NCBI RefSeq assembly: GCF_003971235.1
Contig: NZ_CP034661.1
Location: forward strand, 1,426,001 to 1,490,000
Direction: 5' to 3'
Source of the DNA: Chryseobacterium aureum
GTDB taxonomy: Bacteria; Bacteroidota; Bacteroidia; Flavobacteriales; Weeksellaceae
DNA length: 64,000 nt
Every line of letters starts with the position of its first letter. Within the stretch, counting starts at the first letter, position 1. The notes under the pieces were generated by a model that was not told the DNA's origin, searched no databases, and was given only the letters and a program-made list of their open reading frames with translations. Positions 1 through 10,500 of this stretch are shown one piece after another. Made by a program: the position numbers and the translations under genes.

Positions 1-1617
1 TATCCGTCTGGCGTTGAGTGGATCCCTTCTCTTTTCCCCAGAATGTTTGGTACATGGACCCAGCTGTCAAGATATGATGATCTGGATGGAGCCGCGGGTA
101 AGGTATCTTATACCGTCAATTTAAAAGATATAAGCGGAAGCAAAGCAGCTAAAGCCAGCTTTCAGGTTGCAGGTATTACCAGACTTGCCGGACAGGCTGC
201 TGTAGTAAAAATAATCGGCTATTGTGGAACTACTCAAGTGACTCCAAAACTTAACTATGCCTATAACTCTACTCCTGAGCTGAATGCTTTACTCAGAAGG
301 TACACCATTGACAACGCTACGGGAACAGCTACAGGAACCGAACCATTTCTGGATTTTCTGGATTTTGCTACGGTAAATGTAGATTTTGAAAAACCGGTTG
401 AAAAAATTGTAGTAGAATGGACCATCAACAGAGAACAGGTATTCAGTAAGGTAGATTTCCTTTATATTGGTGATATGTCATTTGTATGTGTAAATCCTAT
501 TGAACCTAATGCTGATAATGTAAATCTTATTGCATCTTATATTGAGAGTCAGCTGCCTACATGCGAGGAAGCAACATTAAAACTGAATATTCAGAACAAC
601 AACTGTATATCAAAAGCCATTAACATCAATAATGTTTTACCGTCAGGATTACAGTATGTGGCAGACAGCTATGTAGGCCTGGGAACAGAAACACCGGCTT
701 ATTCCGGACAGAATTTCTCATTGAATAATCTTACCGTACCTTCAGGAAACTCTTATATTTATATCAAAGTAAAACCTTCCGGTCCTGGAACTTATGCTAC
801 GTATTTCAATTATACGGTAAACGGAGGAATTAACAACCCCAACCCTTACAGAAGTGATGATGACAGCGGAGCCTCAGGATTCCAGGATACCAGTGTTACT
901 TTTACACCAAGCTCTGTTATTACAAAACCAACAGTAACAAAATCTGTCAACAGGTGTTTCGGAACTTCTTCCACTGAGCTTGAATATACGGTTAATATCA
1001 CTAATAATGACGTGAACCCTGTTACCAACGTTGAATTCATGGATAACCTTGATGCCGCTCAGACTTATGTAGCCGGATCTCTGGTTCAGAGTAATTTTAC
1101 AGCCAACGGAACCGCTAGCTTCACGGGAGGCCTGCTTTATATTACAGGAATAAGCATAGCATCGGGACAGACCGCAGTGGTCAAGTTTAAGGTGAATACC
1201 AATAACTCCGCTACAATGGCTTATACTGATACTAACGGAAGCAAATACCTTAATAACCAGGCTACAGTTTCCATAGATCCTCAGTCACAGTGCGGGGCAG
1301 CCAATTCTTCGGCATCCAATCTGTTAAAAATACTGGCATGTACTTCTTGTACAAAAGACCCTAATACTTCTCCTGCTGATACGATAACAAAAATCGGGAT
1401 TACCCTCCAGACCAAACAGAACGGATGGCCGGAAAATATTCCGAACGGTGCGGTAGCCCTGGAATCGAAAACAAAAGGATTTGTGATTACGCGTACCCAG
1501 AGTTCATCAATTGCCAACCCTGTAGAAGGGATGCTTATCTATGATACCGTGGATAAATGTATGAAACTGTATAGCGGAACCAGCTGGAACTGTGTAGTAA
1601 GAAGCTGTAATGAATAA
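1..1617 (+). CDS. Large secreted surface protein with DUF11-like repeat, 5' truncated
   Basis: The reading frame is open to the window's first base (it reads YPSGVEWIPSLFPR before the first Met at 43), so the start lies upstream. The body has beta-rich adhesin-like sequence. Around residues 165-285 and 295-420 (counting from Met43) it resembles the DUF11/conserved-repeat fold (for example TKSVNRCFGTSSTELEYTVN followed by a VxxVxxxDxL pattern). The last ~80 residues (from DTITKIGI to VVRSCNE) are almost identical to the tails of the two lectin-like proteins downstream, although the bodies are unrelated. This suggests the tail is a portable surface-attachment or assembly module. It is followed 21 bp later by the 166-aa partner, as in the other cassettes. 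It is probably exported, but the signal peptide is outside the window. Exact role unknown; adhesion or surface coating is an inference. Confidence 0.8.
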   Translation, partial: YPSGVEWIPSLFPRMFGTWTQLSRYDDLDGAAGKVSYTVNLKDISGSKAAKASFQVAGITRLAGQAAVVKIIGYCGTTQVTPKLNYAYNSTPELNALLRRYTIDNATGTATGTEPFLDFLDFATVNVDFEKPVEKIVVEWTINREQVFSKVDFLYIGDMSFVCVNPIEPNADNVNLIASYIESQLPTCEEATLKLNIQNNNCISKAININNVLPSGLQYVADSYVGLGTETPAYSGQNFSLNNLTVPSGNSYIYIKVKPSGPGTYATYFNYTVNGGINNPNPYRSDDDSGASGFQDTSVTFTPSSVITKPTVTKSVNRCFGTSSTELEYTVNITNNDVNPVTNVEFMDNLDAAQTYVAGSLVQSNFTANGTASFTGGLLYITGISIASGQTAVVKFKVNTNNSATMAYTDTNGSKYLNNQATVSIDPQSQCGAANSSASNLLKILACTSCTKDPNTSPADTITKIGITLQTKQNGWPENIPNGAVALESKTKGFVITRTQSSSIANPVEGMLIYDTVDKCMKLYSGTSWNCVVRSCNE

Positions 1618-1638
1618 TAATTTTTTAATCGATCAAAA

Positions 1639-2139
1639 ATGAAAAAAGTAATCATATTAGCACTTATTTTTACCGGCCTTACTTCCCTGAAGTCACAAGT
1701 CGGTATGGGTAAGGCTTCGGTAGACGGAGATGCTATCCTGGACTTCCCTGTTTCTACGACAGGCATTATTCTTCCTGCCGTGGAAGCCCTTCCTACCGGA
1801 GCTGCAGCCACCAACGGAACCTTTCTTCTTGACAAAACCGACCTTACGATAAAAATGCGGTCAAATGATTTATGGGTGCCTTTATCTGATGCAGGAAACC
1901 TTACAGGTACAATGCCCAATACTTCCGCAGAAACAGGAGGAGGAGTGATCATAGGAGCCGCAAGCTCACCTGCCCAGGGAGTTCTGGTCCTGGAAGCTGC
2001 CAATAAAGCCCTGGTTTTACCTAAGGTCAATGATCCGGTGGCCAATATGAAAAGCCCCGTGGCTGGGACCATCTGTTATGATACCCTAAGTAAAACAATG
2101 GCGGTATTTGACGGACTAAAGTGGAGTTTCTGGAAATAG
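1639..2139 (+). CDS. Small secreted cassette protein, copy 1 (166 aa)
   Basis: An N-terminal signal peptide (MKKVIILALIFTGLTSLKSQ) is followed by a Gly/Ala/Ser/Thr-rich body starting VGMGKASVDGDAILDFP, which resembles the 'VGINTxxPxxTLDVNG' starts of flavobacterial secreted proteins. The C-terminus (SPVAGTICYDTLSKTMAVFDG, then WSFWK) matches the pattern at the end of the preceding large protein (NPVEGMLIYDTVDKCMKLYSG, then W). The small protein therefore carries a version of the same tail domain. It lies 21 bp after the large gene and just before a strong terminator, so it is the last gene of the cassette operon. Two further near-identical copies occur in this window. Function unknown; a partner or chaperone-like subunit of the large surface protein is an inference. 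Confidence 0.85.
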   Translation: MKKVIILALIFTGLTSLKSQVGMGKASVDGDAILDFPVSTTGIILPAVEALPTGAAATNGTFLLDKTDLTIKMRSNDLWVPLSDAGNLTGTMPNTSAETGGGVIIGAASSPAQGVLVLEAANKALVLPKVNDPVANMKSPVAGTICYDTLSKTMAVFDGLKWSFWK

Positions 2140-2162
2140 CAGCTTATGAGATGATAATGGTA

Positions 2163-2196
2163 GATCCCGGCACCTTTGGTGCCGGGATCTTTATTT
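2163..2196 (+). terminator. Rho-independent terminator, cassette 1
   Basis: A perfect 12-bp stem (GATCCCGGCACC at 2163-2174 with its complement at 2178-2189) around a TTT loop is followed by TTTATTTC. The same hairpin ends cassettes 2 and 3. Confidence 0.9.
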
Positions 2197-2593
2197 CAAT
2201 AATACAGCAATCAAAAATGAATTTTATACTACAAAGAATAGCTCAATCGTATTCAAGTTCTCTAATATAATATACTACAGCTTGCTTAATAATCTTTCTA
2301 TCTGGAATTTTCATATCATTTTCAAAAACAGCTTACACAATAGATTAATTAACAATGCATTACATATTTAAATCAATTTTAAAATTGTATTTAAGCACTT
2401 TTCTTTTGATTGCTCACATCTGCTAATTTCGCCAAATGAAAATTTCACCCCTCAATACATTAAGGATGTAGAATTTATTATAAAAATCTAGAATTTATTA
2501 CAAAATTAAGTATAACATGATAGATATATAGAAAAAAATTAATCCTTATCTGTTGAGTCAAATTTTTGACTTTTAAATACTAAAAACACATTG
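2197..2593. other. Intercassette region with long 5' leader
   Basis: About 400 bp without a gene. The first ~45 bases are nearly identical to the matching gap after cassette 2, then the two diverge except for an island around the promoter (2406-2431), a CTCAATACATT stretch just after it, and a conserved TTTTTGACTTTTAAATACTA-like stretch just before the next gene. It is very AT-rich. No other ORF or RNA gene seen. Confidence 0.6.
2406..2431 (+). promoter_or_regulatory. Candidate promoter of cassette 2
   Basis: TTG (2406-2408), 15 bases, then TAATTTCG (2424-2431), close to the Bacteroidetes TTG / TAnnTTTG pattern though with a short spacer. The equivalent position before cassette 3 has the perfect box TAATTTTG with the same spacing and shares TTTGATTGC upstream. 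It would give a leader of about 155 nt. Confidence 0.5.
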
Positions 2594-3172
2594 ATGAAAT
2601 CCTTACAACAGCTGAAGCCCGTTTTGTCCTTTTATAAAAGGGCTTCAATGCTGTTGTTTATTTTTTGCATTTCTACAGCCGGTGCACAGGGATTGTATTA
2701 CAAAGAAGGCACTGAAATTACCATCCTTGAAAATACAGTAGTATATGTTTCCGATTCAGGGACAATCAGTGAAAACAGATTAAAAAACTTTAAGGATGAT
2801 GTCATTATTCAGAATAGAACGGAACATACAGTTTCTGATAAAAAATCTAAACCCCTTTCCAAAGAGATAAAAAAAGAATGGGTTGCCAATAATCCGAAAA
2901 AGGTAAAAACAGAACCCCGCCCTAAACCTATTCTACTGATGGTACCTGCTCCTGATAATTTCTTTTTGAATTATCAGAAAGGAGAAGCCATTTCGGCTTT
3001 GGTACCTCCGCATAATTATCCGGGATATCCAATTGATTATAAAACACTTCAACTTTCTTACGGGTATTCAATTACTGAGAATAACAAAATACCTGTAAAG
3101 AACTCTATCTTTTATAAAGATTCTTATTTATTCCAATATACCACACGCCCACCACCTTATAAACTGATTTAA
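2594..3172 (+). CDS. Secreted cassette protein of unknown function, copy 1 (192 aa)
   Basis: ATG at 2594 is preferred over the TTG three bases upstream because it matches the start of the second copy. A signal peptide (hydrophobic MLLFIFCISTAGAQ, cleavage after AQ near residue 32) is followed by a short globular part and a Lys-rich middle (KKSKPLSKEIKKEW). The C-terminus is rich in Pro and Tyr (TTRPPPYKLI). I recognise no known domain. It is the first gene of a cassette operon, 39 bp before the large lectin-like gene. The copy at 6971 differs at only about a dozen residues. A periplasmic or surface partner of the large protein is likely by context only. Confidence 0.8.
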   Translation: MKSLQQLKPVLSFYKRASMLLFIFCISTAGAQGLYYKEGTEITILENTVVYVSDSGTISENRLKNFKDDVIIQNRTEHTVSDKKSKPLSKEIKKEWVANNPKKVKTEPRPKPILLMVPAPDNFFLNYQKGEAISALVPPHNYPGYPIDYKTLQLSYGYSITENNKIPVKNSIFYKDSYLFQYTTRPPPYKLI

Positions 3173-3211
3173 AAAAAACATGTATTAATTTTTAATTCAA
3201 AAAAATTTAAG

Positions 3212-5977
3212 GTGAAAAAAAACAATATCTTAATGGGTATATTGCTGGCAGCCGGCATATCCATCTTCACAAACGCCCAAAGCCCGGGAGGAATAGCTCC
3301 CCAGCTTTGGTATAAAGCCGATGCAGGAATTACAAATTCCGCAGGAACGGTCACTCAATGGAACAACAGTGCTTCTCCGGGAACTTATGATCTTATCCAA
3401 CAAGGGGGAGCCGGAACTGCACCTGCCTATAACACCAGCCAGATCAACTTCAACCCGTCTGTAAGATTTGACGGCGTAGATGACCGTTTGGCAGCTCCAA
3501 GTGTTCCACAAAATACAGTAATCAGCCCGGCAGCTCCTTACCAGTCATCACATTATATAGTATACAGAAAAGTTGGGAGTGCTTCACTACCCTTATACAA
3601 CCATTCTGACGGTTCAGGAGGAACTTGGAATGTAGGAGCAAACGCCAATGCAGGAATGCTCGTTACCAACCGTAGTGTAGGTACCACAGCTCCTGCAGTG
3701 AATGAAACCCGGTTACAATCTGCCAATGGAACTTCAAACTCACTGAGTATCTATGTGAATGGACAGTTCAAGTCTTCCACCTTTTCAAATGCTAATGCTG
3801 TTGCTACTGCCGGCACACAGTCTTTTTGGGTAGGGGGCCAGGGACTTAATGGTTTTATGAATGCTGATATCGCTGAAATTGTGATTTACAATAGCACAAA
3901 AACTCCGGAACGACCTCAGATAGAAAGCTATCTTTCCCTGAAATACGGAATTACAAAAGCCGGTGATTATATCGCTTCTGACGGAACAACAGTCTATTGG
4001 AATTCCACCACCAACAGCGCCTACAGCAACAATATAGCAGGTATCGCAAGAGACGATAACTCAGCCCTGTATCAAAAGCAGTCGATGAGTATTAATGCCG
4101 GACAGCAGCTTTTGATAGGGCTTACAGGAATGGCCAATACCAATGCTTCCAATTCCGGAACATTAACAAACATGCAGTCACTGGTCGTTGGAGATAACGG
4201 ACTGGCCAAAGCGCCTACAACATTTGTGTCCAATGTTCCGGGAACTAATTTTATTTTCGGGTCTGTATGGAAAGTTCAGAATACCGGCTCTGTAGGAACC
4301 GTACGGGTCATGTGGCCGAAAGGATTGAATAATTTAAAATTGGTTCAGAACAGCTCGGATCCTACTTTCGCTTCAGGAAATACAATCACTGATATGTCCG
4401 CCAACACGCAGACCATCAACGGAGTTGTTTACAACTATGCGGATGTTTCAATGGCAGACGGACAGTTTTTTACTTTTGCCTCTTATGTGCAGGCTCCGGG
4501 AGGGATTATCAGTAACTTACGTGTTTGGATTAAAGCAGATGATAATCCCAATGGAAACACTACCGATAATGTAGCCATAAGCACATGGCCTAACAAAGGA
4601 CAGATAGGTGGAAATTTCGTGGGGGGAGCAGCTTCTCCTAATACCATTGCATTACAAACTACAGGTCCCTTGTACAGAAACTCTCCGGCGATGAATATTA
4701 ATTTCAACCCTGTGGCACAGTCTACCTCTACTTCAGGACTTGGTATGCTGAATGCATTTGCAACTGTTGGGGATGATTATACCATGATCGCCCTGAATAA
4801 AAACTCAAACCTGGGAGGATTTAGAAATATGTTCAGTTTCCACGGTGGATCAAACCTAAACGGAACAAGTGGCTCTAATACCTGGTTTGGAACCTATATC
4901 AATACCCCTATTGCATGGCCAAGTGCCGCCGGAACATCTGCCTATACAGTAAATACCCCTGCTGTTACTACATTTTCAGCAACGGGAACAGGAACCATTG
5001 CCTACCAGGTAAACAGTGTTGCAAAAGGCAGCGGAGGAACTCTGTCAAAAAGCGGAACCAATCTGGTGATAGGAGTAGATGCTGATGGCGGACCCGACGA
5101 TGGTATAGATATTGTCATGCCTGAAAATATTATGTATAATGCGGTATTGAATGCGGCTGATTATAATAAAGTAGTATCCTACATTGCCATTAAATACGGG
5201 GTAACGTTAGGTACATTTGCCGCACCGGTAACCTATACAGGGACTAACGGTACAGCGGTATGGTCTACAGCGGCAAACACCTACCAAAATAATGTAATAG
5301 GTATTGCAAGAGATGATATAGAGGCTTTACATCAGAGAATTGCCAAATCACAGGATGCAACGGCAGATATTATTACCCTAAGTACCAATAATGATTTTAC
5401 AGCGGCCAACACAAGTGCCGGACATGCTGATATTGTAAATGATCAGTTTTATTTTATGACCGGGAATAATGGTGCCGCAACTACCTATAACGCTCAAAAC
5501 CTAATGCTCCGCAGATGGAAAGTACAGTCTACAGGTACAGCGCAGAATCTATATATTAAAACGTCTGACAGCCAGGCAACCTATTTGGTATATGCTGATG
5601 ATGCTGCTATAACTACCAATGTTGTGAATATTCAGCTTACAGGGGGTGCTACTTCCGCCATTCAGATCCCTAATGGAAAATTTTTCACATTCGGGAAATT
5701 TACATACTGTACGCAACCTCCTAATAACTCTCCTGCCAATATGATTACCAAAATAGGTATTACCACTCAGTCTAAACAAAGCGGATGGCCGGAAAATATT
5801 CCGAACGGTGCGGTAGCCCTGGAATCTAAAACAAAAGGGTTTGTGATTACGCGTACCCAGAGTTCATCAATTGCCAACCCTGTTGAAGGAATGCTTATTT
5901 ACGATACGGTAAGCAAATGTATGAAACTGTATAACGGAACCAGCTGGAACTGCGTAGTAAGAAGCTGTAACCAATAA
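3212..5977 (+). CDS. Large secreted lectin-like surface protein, two-module form (921 aa)
   Basis: GTG start with signal peptide (KKNNILMGILLAAGISIFTNAQ); the same GTG is used in the paralogue at 7590. Module A (residues ~24-426) starts SPGGIAPQLWYKADAG and has the concanavalin-A/LamG-like pattern of flavobacterial surface proteins (FDGVDDRL, IAEIVIYN, IESYLSLKYGI). Module C (~427-829) starts APGGIISNLRVWIKADDNPN and repeats the same plan (MPENIMYN, VSYIAIKYGV). The last ~92 residues are the shared tail ending GTSWNCVVRSCNQ. I see no classic T9SS C-terminal sorting motif. The protein is probably cell-surface and may bind glycans or matrix. The 166-aa partner starts 19 bp downstream. The sequence between modules is an almost exact direct repeat of that in the paralogue, allowing recombination. 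Confidence 0.85.
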   Translation: MKKNNILMGILLAAGISIFTNAQSPGGIAPQLWYKADAGITNSAGTVTQWNNSASPGTYDLIQQGGAGTAPAYNTSQINFNPSVRFDGVDDRLAAPSVPQNTVISPAAPYQSSHYIVYRKVGSASLPLYNHSDGSGGTWNVGANANAGMLVTNRSVGTTAPAVNETRLQSANGTSNSLSIYVNGQFKSSTFSNANAVATAGTQSFWVGGQGLNGFMNADIAEIVIYNSTKTPERPQIESYLSLKYGITKAGDYIASDGTTVYWNSTTNSAYSNNIAGIARDDNSALYQKQSMSINAGQQLLIGLTGMANTNASNSGTLTNMQSLVVGDNGLAKAPTTFVSNVPGTNFIFGSVWKVQNTGSVGTVRVMWPKGLNNLKLVQNSSDPTFASGNTITDMSANTQTINGVVYNYADVSMADGQFFTFASYVQAPGGIISNLRVWIKADDNPNGNTTDNVAISTWPNKGQIGGNFVGGAASPNTIALQTTGPLYRNSPAMNINFNPVAQSTSTSGLGMLNAFATVGDDYTMIALNKNSNLGGFRNMFSFHGGSNLNGTSGSNTWFGTYINTPIAWPSAAGTSAYTVNTPAVTTFSATGTGTIAYQVNSVAKGSGGTLSKSGTNLVIGVDADGGPDDGIDIVMPENIMYNAVLNAADYNKVVSYIAIKYGVTLGTFAAPVTYTGTNGTAVWSTAANTYQNNVIGIARDDIEALHQRIAKSQDATADIITLSTNNDFTAANTSAGHADIVNDQFYFMTGNNGAATTYNAQNLMLRRWKVQSTGTAQNLYIKTSDSQATYLVYADDAAITTNVVNIQLTGGATSAIQIPNGKFFTFGKFTYCTQPPNNSPANMITKIGITTQSKQSGWPENIPNGAVALESKTKGFVITRTQSSSIANPVEGMLIYDTVSKCMKLYNGTSWNCVVRSCNQ

Positions 5978-5996
5978 TAATTTTAATGAATCAAAA

Positions 5997-6497
5997 ATGA
6001 AAAAAATAATCATACCGGTATTTATTTTTGCCGGGCTTACTTCCCTGAAGTCACAAGTCGGCATGGGTAAGGCTTCGGTAGACGGAGATGCTATCCTGGA
6101 CTTCCCTGTTTCTACGACAGGCATTATTCTTCCCGCAGTGGAAGCACTTCCTACCGGAGCTGCGGCCACCAACGGAACCTTTCTTCTTGATAAAACCGAC
6201 CTTACAATAAAAATGCGGTCAAATGATTTGTGGGTGCCTTTATCTGATGCAGGAAACCTTACAGGTATAACAGCCAATACATCCCCGGAAACGGGAGGTG
6301 GAGTGATCATAGGAGCCGCAAGCTCGCCTGCCCAGGGAGTTCTGGTGTTGGAAGCTGCCAATAAAGCCCTGGTTTTACCTAAGGTCAATGATCCGGTGGC
6401 CAATATGAAAAGCCCCGTGGCCGGAACCATCTGTTATGATACCGTAAGTAAAACAATGGCGGTATTTGACGGACTAAAGTGGAGTTTCTGGAAATAG
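5997..6497 (+). CDS. Small secreted cassette protein, copy 2 (166 aa)
   Basis: Near-identical to the copies at 1639 and 11632: a signal peptide with its cleavage site after KSQ, the VGMGKASVDGDAILDFP start, and the tail motif SPVAGTICYDTVSKTMAVFDG. It differs from copy 1 at only about ten positions, mostly in the signal peptide and around residue 93. It is the last gene of cassette 2, 19 bp after the large gene and 23 bp before its terminator. The high identity of three dispersed copies points to recent duplication or ongoing gene conversion. Function unknown. Confidence 0.85.
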   Translation: MKKIIIPVFIFAGLTSLKSQVGMGKASVDGDAILDFPVSTTGIILPAVEALPTGAAATNGTFLLDKTDLTIKMRSNDLWVPLSDAGNLTGITANTSPETGGGVIIGAASSPAQGVLVLEAANKALVLPKVNDPVANMKSPVAGTICYDTVSKTMAVFDGLKWSFWK

Positions 6498-6520
6498 AAG
6501 CTTATGAGATGATAATGGTA

Positions 6521-6555
6521 GATCCCGGCACCTTTGGTGCCGGGATCTTTATTTC
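6521..6555 (+). terminator. Rho-independent terminator, cassette 2
   Basis: Perfect 12-bp stem (6521-6532 with 6536-6547) and TTT loop followed by TTTATTTC, base for base the same as the cassette 1 terminator. Confidence 0.9.
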
Positions 6556-6970
6556 AAAAATACAGCAATCAAAAATGAATTTTATACTACAAAGAATAAA
6601 ATAACTGTATTCAAACACTCTATTGAGAGGCTAATTTCTTTTTTATGTATTTATAACTTCCAGAATAGTTCTTCCAGGTGACACATTTATAACATTTTTA
6701 AAAAAAAATTTAAATAAAATATTGATTATCATGATTTTAAATATATTACTCAAATTTGAAATTATGCTTAAACTCAATTTTTTTGATTGCTTATATCCGC
6801 TAATTTTGGTAAACGAAAATGTAATCCCTCAATACATTGAAAATCTGAAATTTATATAAAAACAAGTATAAGATGACAGATAGGAACAAAAAATAATTCT
6901 TATCACTTTTCTTCTTATACGGCAGAATCTATAGTCAAGTTTTTGGCTTTTAAATACTAAAGACACACAG
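6556..6970. other. Intercassette region with long 5' leader, second copy
   Basis: About 415 bp, AT-rich, without a gene. It starts like the gap after cassette 1, then diverges, then shares the promoter island and the last ~25 bases before the next gene. The leader of about 155 nt between promoter and ATG is conserved in length with the first copy. No structured RNA recognised. Confidence 0.6.
6783..6808 (+). promoter_or_regulatory. Candidate promoter of cassette 3
   Basis: TTG at 6783-6785, 15 bases, then TAATTTTG at 6801-6808, a perfect Bacteroidetes -7 box. The upstream TTTGATTGC and the ATCCGC before the -7 box are shared with the promoter of cassette 2 (TTTGATTGC and ATCTGC). Confidence 0.6.
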
Positions 6971-7549
6971 ATGAAATCCTTACAACAGCTGAAGCCCGTT
7001 TTGTCCTTTTATAAAAGGGCTTCAATGCTGTTGTTTTTTTTTTGCATTTCTACAGCCGGTGCACAGGGATTGTATTACAAAGAAGGCACTGAAATTACTA
7101 TTCTTGAAAATACAGTAGTATATGTTTCCGATTCAGGTACAATCAGTGAAAACAGATTAAAAAACTTTAAGGATGATGCCATTATTCAGAATAAAACGGA
7201 ACATACAGTTTCTGATAAAAAATCTAAACCCCTTTCCAAAGAGATAAAAAAAGAATGGGCTGGTAATAATCCGAAAAAGGTAAAAACAGAACCCCGCCCT
7301 AAACCTATTCTTCTGATGGTGCCTACTCCTGATAATTTCTTTTTGAATTATCAGAAAGGAGAAGCCATTTCGGCTTTGGTACCTCCGCATAATTATCCGG
7401 GATATCCAATTGATCATAAAACACTTCAACTCTCTTACGGGTATTCAATTAATGACAATAACAAAATACCTGTAAAGAACTCTATCTTTTGTAAAGATTC
7501 TTATCTATTCCAATATACAACACGCCCACCACCTTATAAACTGATTTAA
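6971..7549 (+). CDS. Secreted cassette protein of unknown function, copy 2 (192 aa)
   Basis: Almost the same protein as at 2594: a signal peptide with the hydrophobic stretch MLLFFFCISTAGAQ, a Lys-rich middle, and a Pro/Tyr-rich C-terminus ending TTRPPPYKLI. Differences are mostly conservative single residues (for example WVANNP to WAGNNP, YKDSY to CKDSY). It is the first gene of cassette 3, 40 bp before the large gene at 7590, in the same order as cassette 2. No recognised domain; function unknown. Confidence 0.8.
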   Translation: MKSLQQLKPVLSFYKRASMLLFFFCISTAGAQGLYYKEGTEITILENTVVYVSDSGTISENRLKNFKDDAIIQNKTEHTVSDKKSKPLSKEIKKEWAGNNPKKVKTEPRPKPILLMVPTPDNFFLNYQKGEAISALVPPHNYPGYPIDHKTLQLSYGYSINDNNKIPVKNSIFCKDSYLFQYTTRPPPYKLI

Positions 7550-7589
7550 AAAAAACATGTATTAATTTTTAATTTCAAAAAAATTTAAG

Positions 7590-10500
7590 GTGAAAAAAAA
7601 CAATATCTTAATGGGTATATTGCTGGCAGCCGGCATATCCATCTTCACAAACGCCCAAAGCCCGGGAGGAATTGCTCCCCAGCTTTGGTATAAAGCCGAT
7701 GCAGGAATTACAAATTCCGCAGGAACGGTCACTCAATGGAACAACAGTGCTTCTCCGGGAACTTATGATCTTATCCAACAAGGGGGAGCCGGAACTGCAC
7801 CTGCCTATAACACCAGCCAGATCAACTTCAACCCGTCTGTAAGATTTGACGGCGTAGATGACCGTTTGGCAACACCAGGTGTTCCACAAAATGCAACAAT
7901 AAGCCCGGCAGCTCCTTACCAATCATCACATTATGTGGTATACAGACAAGCAGGAAGTGCTCAAAATCCTTTATATAACCATTCTAATGGTTTAGGAGGA
8001 ACTTGGAATGTGGGAGGAAGCACCAATGGAGGGATGCTTATTACGAACCGTAGTGTAGTTTTTACACCTCCAGCAATCAATGAAATCAGGCTACAGTCAA
8101 TTAATGGAACTTCAAATTCAATGAACCTCTATGTGAATGGACAGTTCAAGTCTTCCACTTTTTCAAATGCTAATGCTGTCGCTACTGCAGGTGCACAGCC
8201 TGTTTGGCTAGGAGGTCAGGGTCTTAATAATTATGTTAATGCCGATATCGCTGAAATCGTTATTTACAATAGCACAAAAACACTGGAACGACCTCAGATA
8301 GAAAGCTATCTTTCCCTGAAATACGGAATTACAAAAGCCGGTGATTATACTGCTTCTGACGGAACAACAGTCTATTGGAATTCCACCACCAACAGCGCCT
8401 ATAGCAACAATATAGCAGGTATCGCAAGAGATGATAACTCAGCCCTGTATCAAAAGCAGTCGATGAGTATTAATGCCGGACAGCAGCTTTTGATAGGGCT
8501 TACAGGAATGGCCAATACCAATACCGCCAATTCCGGAACATTAACAAACATGCAGTCACTGGTCGTTGGGGATAACGGACTGGCTAAAGCACCTACAACA
8601 TTTGTGTCCAACATTCCGGGAACTAATTTTATTTTCGGGTCTGTATGGAAAGTTCAGAATACCGGCTCTGTAGGAACCGTACGGGTCATGTGGCCGAAAG
8701 GATTGAATAATCTAAAATTGGTTCAGAACAGCTCGGATCCTACTTTCGCATCAGGAAATACAGTCACTGATATGTCCGCCAACACGCAGACCATCAACGG
8801 AGTTGTTTACAACTATGCGGATGTTTCGCTTGCAGACGGACAGTTTTTTACGCTGGCCGCTTTTGTGCAGTCTCCGGGAGGGGTTTTGTCAGGTCTTAGG
8901 CTTTGGCTAAAATCAGATCTGGGAGTAACAACATCAGGAACTTCTGTTACGAGTTGGGATAACCAATCAACAGCAGGATTATCTGCAACACAGCCAACTG
9001 CCGGTAAGCAGCCTGTTCTTGTAAATAATTACATGAACTTTAATCCAGGGATTAATTTTGCAACCAATCAGGAAATGGCACTTCCCAATGGGAGTTCTAC
9101 CATCTTTGGAACAACAAATCCGGTTACTTCATTTTATTTAGGAAACTCTACCAGTACAACCGGTAGCCGAACTGTACTGGAAATGCATACAGCAAGTGGG
9201 GATAACCCTACTTTTGAATGGAGAGGAACTTCATTTGGAATGGACCTGGATGGAACTACATTCCAGGACAGTGGCTATCATGCCTCTAAAACTGTTGCTG
9301 CAAACACTCCTTATATTATATCCTCAGGATTTAACAATCAAAATGCCGGCGGACAGATCTTCAATATGTATAATGGTGCTTTCCTGAATATAAGAACCGG
9401 AAACACCAATATACCAGCTATCGGAGCTAATATTTACGTGGGGGGAGCAAATGGCGGAGAATATTTCCAGGGTGCTTTACCTGAAATAATAAGCTACAAT
9501 ACCTACGTCAACAATACCACAGATATTCAGAAAATCAACAGTTATCTGGCAGTGAAATATGGGATGACTCTTGATCAGACAACGCCTCTGGATTACCTTA
9601 ACTCAGCAGGAACAGTGATATGGAACGGAACAGCTAATGCTGCATATAACCAGAACATTGCAGGAATTGAAAGGGATGATGCCTCTGCATTGAATCAGAA
9701 ACAGTCCATGAGTGTGAATAGCGGGTCGCAGGTTACTATAGGAATTGCCGGAGCACTGGCCAATACCAATGCACTTAATACGAACAGCTTCGCTTCTGAC
9801 TATAGTTCTCTAATGTGGGGGGATAATGGGTTGGCAAAGTCACCTTCAGTTACTATTTCTGGAATAGCCGGGGTTAATTACCGTTTCGCTTCTGTATGGA
9901 AAGTTCAGAATACCGGCTCTGTAGGAACAGTACGCATCATGTGGCCGAAAGGATTGAATAATCTAAAATTGGTTCAGAACAGCTCGGATCCTACTTTCGC
10001 TTCAGGAAATACAATCACTGATATGTCCGCCAACACGCAAACCATCAACGGAGTTGTTTACAACTATGCGGATGTTACCCTTTCCAATGGACAGTTTTTT
10101 ACTTTTGCCTCTAATGTTCAGGCTCCGGGAGGGGTTATCAATAACTTACGTGTTTGGATTAAAGCAGATGATAATCCCAATGGAAACACTACCGATAACG
10201 TAGCCATAAGCACATGGCCTAACAAAGGACAGATAGGTGGAAATTTCGTGGGGGGAGCAGCTTCTCCTAATACCATTGCATTACAAACTACAGGTCCGTT
10301 GTACAGAAACTCTCCGGCGATGAATATTAATTTCAACCCTGTGGCACAGTCTACCTCTACTTCAGGACTTGGTATGCTGAATGCATTTGCAACTGTTGGG
10401 GATGATTATACCATGATTGCCCTGAATAAAAACCCTACCCTTCCTGCTGCAGGATATAGAAATATGTTCAGTTTCCATGATAGTACAAACTTAAATAGTG

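Noticed and set aside
1539..2072. Minus-strand ORFs antisense to the 166-aa genes (also near 5867 and 11502)
   Set aside because: They recur only because the sense genes are repeated; no start signals or protein family.
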